The position numbers were made by a program, and so were the translations under genes. A DNA stretch of 64,000 nt from Sphingobacteriales bacterium. GTDB taxonomy: Bacteria > Bacteroidota > Bacteroidia > Sphingobacteriales > Sphingobacteriaceae. The stretch spans positions 32,754 through 96,753 of the forward strand of contig JAQBOG010000032.1 in assembly GCA_028288165.1 (NCBI GenBank). Direction: 5' to 3'. The notes below the pieces were generated by a model. That model worked only from the letters and a program-made list of their open reading frames with translations, searched no databases and was not told the origin of the DNA. Of the stretch, positions 62,257 through 64,000 are shown in pieces (position 1 is the stretch's first letter; every line of letters starts with the position of its first letter).

Positions 62257-62970
62257 ATGAAAAAATTGATTAGTAGAATTTTGTTGGGAGTAGGTATACT
62301 GGCAAGTTCTGCATGTACAAAAATAGATAACTTCAAAGCCCCTGATGCTTCTTTTGAAGGCAGATTAATTGATGTAAGTACCGGAGGAAGTTTTCAGACA
62401 TCCACAGGTAGTGTTCGAATTAAGCTGGAACAAATTAGTTGGAGCGAAACTCCTTCGCCGCAGGAGATTCCCAGTAAAATGGATGGAACATATAAGGACA
62501 GTAAATTATTCAAAGGGAAATATCGCATTACACCTATAGGAGGAGCATTCTGGCCTGTTTATGAGCCTGTAGAAATGGATATAAGTAGTGGCAGTAACCA
62601 CGATTTCGAACTTACACCATACTTGGTAATCAAGAATCTCACCCAGGTGTTAACCGGAACTTCTTTGAAACTGAAGTTTAATATTGAATCTCCTGTTGAA
62701 GCAGGTTTACCAAAGATTTTGGATGCACAACCTTATGTTAACACCACCAGGTTGGTGGGTGCAGGTGCTTCTATCAGGGAGTATTCAGAAACTAAAAAGG
62801 TTGATATCAACAAAAATTGGGCTGATATGACTGCAGCTGATAAAACTATTGAATTAACTATTCCTGACCTTCTTCCGGGAAGAAGCTTTTTTGTTAGAGT
62901 AGGTGTTCGTCTGGATGATAGTTATAAAAGCTCAAACTTCTCTGAAATTATAGAGGTGAAAGTTCCATAA
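62257..62970 (+). CDS. DUF3823 domain lipoprotein
   Basis: A 237-residue lipoprotein (lipobox SSAC, cysteine 20) of the DUF3823 type, regularly found after SusC-SusD pairs. The first half is a CNA-B-like beta sandwich (DASFEGRLIDVSTGGSFQTS; GTYKDSKLFKGKYRITPIGG), the second a fibronectin-like fold (LKLKFNIESPVEAGLPKILD; IPDLLPGRSFFVRVGV). It probably acts as a surface glycan-binding protein accompanying the SusCD pair. Activity is not known. Confidence 0.85.
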   Translation: MKKLISRILLGVGILASSACTKIDNFKAPDASFEGRLIDVSTGGSFQTSTGSVRIKLEQISWSETPSPQEIPSKMDGTYKDSKLFKGKYRITPIGGAFWPVYEPVEMDISSGSNHDFELTPYLVIKNLTQVLTGTSLKLKFNIESPVEAGLPKILDAQPYVNTTRLVGAGASIREYSETKKVDINKNWADMTAADKTIELTIPDLLPGRSFFVRVGVRLDDSYKSSNFSEIIEVKVP

Positions 62971-63102
62971 AAGAACCGGTCATATAAGAGATTTCTTATA
63001 TACATTAAAAGCCTGTTGTAGAAACTGTTATGGGTTGTAATCATCCATGATGATGGCGTGCAGCCTGTAACAGTCTCTTTCATACTCAAATATTAATTGC
63101 TG

Positions 63103-64000
63103 ATGAAAAAGTTTACGATACTGTTATTTTCTTTTGCGGCAATTGCGTGCTTGCTATCCTGTTCAAAAAAAGATACAAGTGAGAATTTGCCGGATAAGCC
63201 ACCGGTCATTACTCCAGGAGCCGTTTATGATACTACTGGTTTACTGTATAAATCTTATACTAATTTAGTAATGGCTGGTTATCAGGGTTGGTTTGCAGCA
63301 GATGGAGATGCTTCGCAACGCGGATGGTATCATTACCAAGGCAATGGTGGTTTTTATCCGGGTAATACCAATGTAGATTTCTGGCCGGATATTACTGAAT
63401 ATACTAAAAGGTACAAATCACCATTTAAGTTCGCTAATGGTTCAGACGCCTATTTGTACAGTCCCTATGATGAAGAAAGTGTAGACCTTCACTTTAAGTG
63501 GATGAAAGATTATGGTATAGATGGGGTACACATGCAACGTTTTGTAGGAGAAATTAAATCATCTAACGTATCCGGAAAAAGGCATTTTAATAAAGTGCTG
63601 GCAAACGCATTAAAAGCAGCAAAAAAATACGGTCGTGCTATAAGCGTGATGTATGATTTGAGTGGTTGCACAAGTGCAGATGTGGCCTATCTCGAACAAG
63701 ATTGGAATGAACTCCAGAGCCTTTTTAAGCTATCTGATAACAAGCAAAATCCCACCTATCTGTATCACAACGGAAAGCCCTTAGTAACCATTTGGGGTGT
63801 AGGTTTCAATGATAACAGAAAATACACCATTGAAGATGTTAGCAAATTAGTTGATAAGCTAAAAGGACCAGACAACAAGGTCTCTGTGATGCTTGGTGTT
63901 CCCTATTATTGGAGAAGTTTAGGTAATGATACCGAAAAATCGCCTTTACTGCATGTATTGATAAAAAAGGCAGACATCATCATGCCTTGGGCAGTGGGAA
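63103..64000 (+). CDS. Glycoside hydrolase family 71/99-like lipoprotein (3' end outside window)
   Basis: A surface lipoprotein enzyme, open from ATG 63103 to the window edge (299 codons). The signal has lipobox LLSC. The mature part reads YTNLVMAGYQGWFAADGDAS and ASQRGWYHYQGNGGFYPGNT, then WMKDYGIDGVHMQRFVGEI, the pattern of GH71/99-like proteins. GH99 members cut alpha-1,2-linked mannose chains. The catalytic glutamates lie beyond the part visible or cannot be fixed here. As the only enzyme of the locus in view it points to an alpha-mannoside substrate, by inference. Confidence 0.85.
   Translation, partial: MKKFTILLFSFAAIACLLSCSKKDTSENLPDKPPVITPGAVYDTTGLLYKSYTNLVMAGYQGWFAADGDASQRGWYHYQGNGGFYPGNTNVDFWPDITEYTKRYKSPFKFANGSDAYLYSPYDEESVDLHFKWMKDYGIDGVHMQRFVGEIKSSNVSGKRHFNKVLANALKAAKKYGRAISVMYDLSGCTSADVAYLEQDWNELQSLFKLSDNKQNPTYLYHNGKPLVTIWGVGFNDNRKYTIEDVSKLVDKLKGPDNKVSVMLGVPYYWRSLGNDTEKSPLLHVLIKKADIIMPWAVG

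Overview
The window is chromosomal DNA from a Bacteroidota bacterium, most likely a Sphingobacteriaceae-type organism (Pedobacter/Solitalea-like). The signs are a SusC/SusD polysaccharide locus with a FecI/FecR-type sigma/anti-sigma pair, WbqC and FUSC-family proteins, AT-rich DNA with few Shine-Dalgarno sequences, and several promoters fitting the Bacteroidota pattern TTG-N19/20-TAnnTTTG. Species cannot be fixed from sequence alone.

Layout. 1-8.8 kb: envelope and transport genes (a GT2 glycosyltransferase cut by the window edge, an LpxL-like acyltransferase, WbqC, CorA, MgtE), an antitoxin followed by a collapsed RelE/ParE toxin, biotin synthase, and a large FUSC/YccS membrane protein. 9.1-17.6 kb: a radical-SAM/DUF4130 DNA-repair-type pair, a PIN-PhoH ATPase, PEP carboxylase, a cold-shock protein and a Gfo/Idh/MocA oxidoreductase. 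17.6-25.7 kb: purB, then a TetR-TolC-HlyD-RND efflux operon whose promoter carries a clear inverted-repeat operator. 26.1-28.6 kb: two small paralogous lipoproteins, an ECF sigma factor and a membrane protein joining an anti-sigma-like N-terminus to a trypsin-like protease; all three upstream regions share GGTYAC-N15-GTATTAA, so this looks like one small self-regulated stress regulon. 28.6-34.8 kb: complex I genes nuoA-nuoB and nuoC-nuoD, separated by purK-purE, yqgE and pdxH. 35-43 kb: tex, small unknown genes, a tRNA-Cys-like gene with defects, a BaiN-type flavoprotein, a META lipoprotein, RecQ and a transposase remnant. 43.6-47.5 kb: a PaoABC-like periplasmic molybdenum aldehyde oxidoreductase. 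47.5-54 kb: a patchy region with several broken genes (alpha/beta hydrolase, metallophosphoesterase, SRPBCC), a Nudix hydrolase, unknown membrane or secreted proteins and a Gly/His-rich secreted protein. 54.4-64 kb: a polysaccharide utilisation locus: ECF sigma (divergent), FecR anti-sigma, SusC with an STN domain, SusD, a DUF3823 lipoprotein and the start of a GH71/99-like glycosidase.

How parts work together. The SusC receptor with its STN domain probably signals substrate to FecR, which controls the divergent ECF sigma factor; the GH71/99-like enzyme suggests an alpha-mannose-containing glycan. The 26-28 kb cluster is the best candidate for a little-described system: an ECF sigma factor, a membrane anti-sigma/protease fusion and two Ser/Thr/Asp-rich lipoproteins tied together by a common promoter motif. 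Intergenic spaces hold at least three families of short repeats typical of this phylum's genomes.
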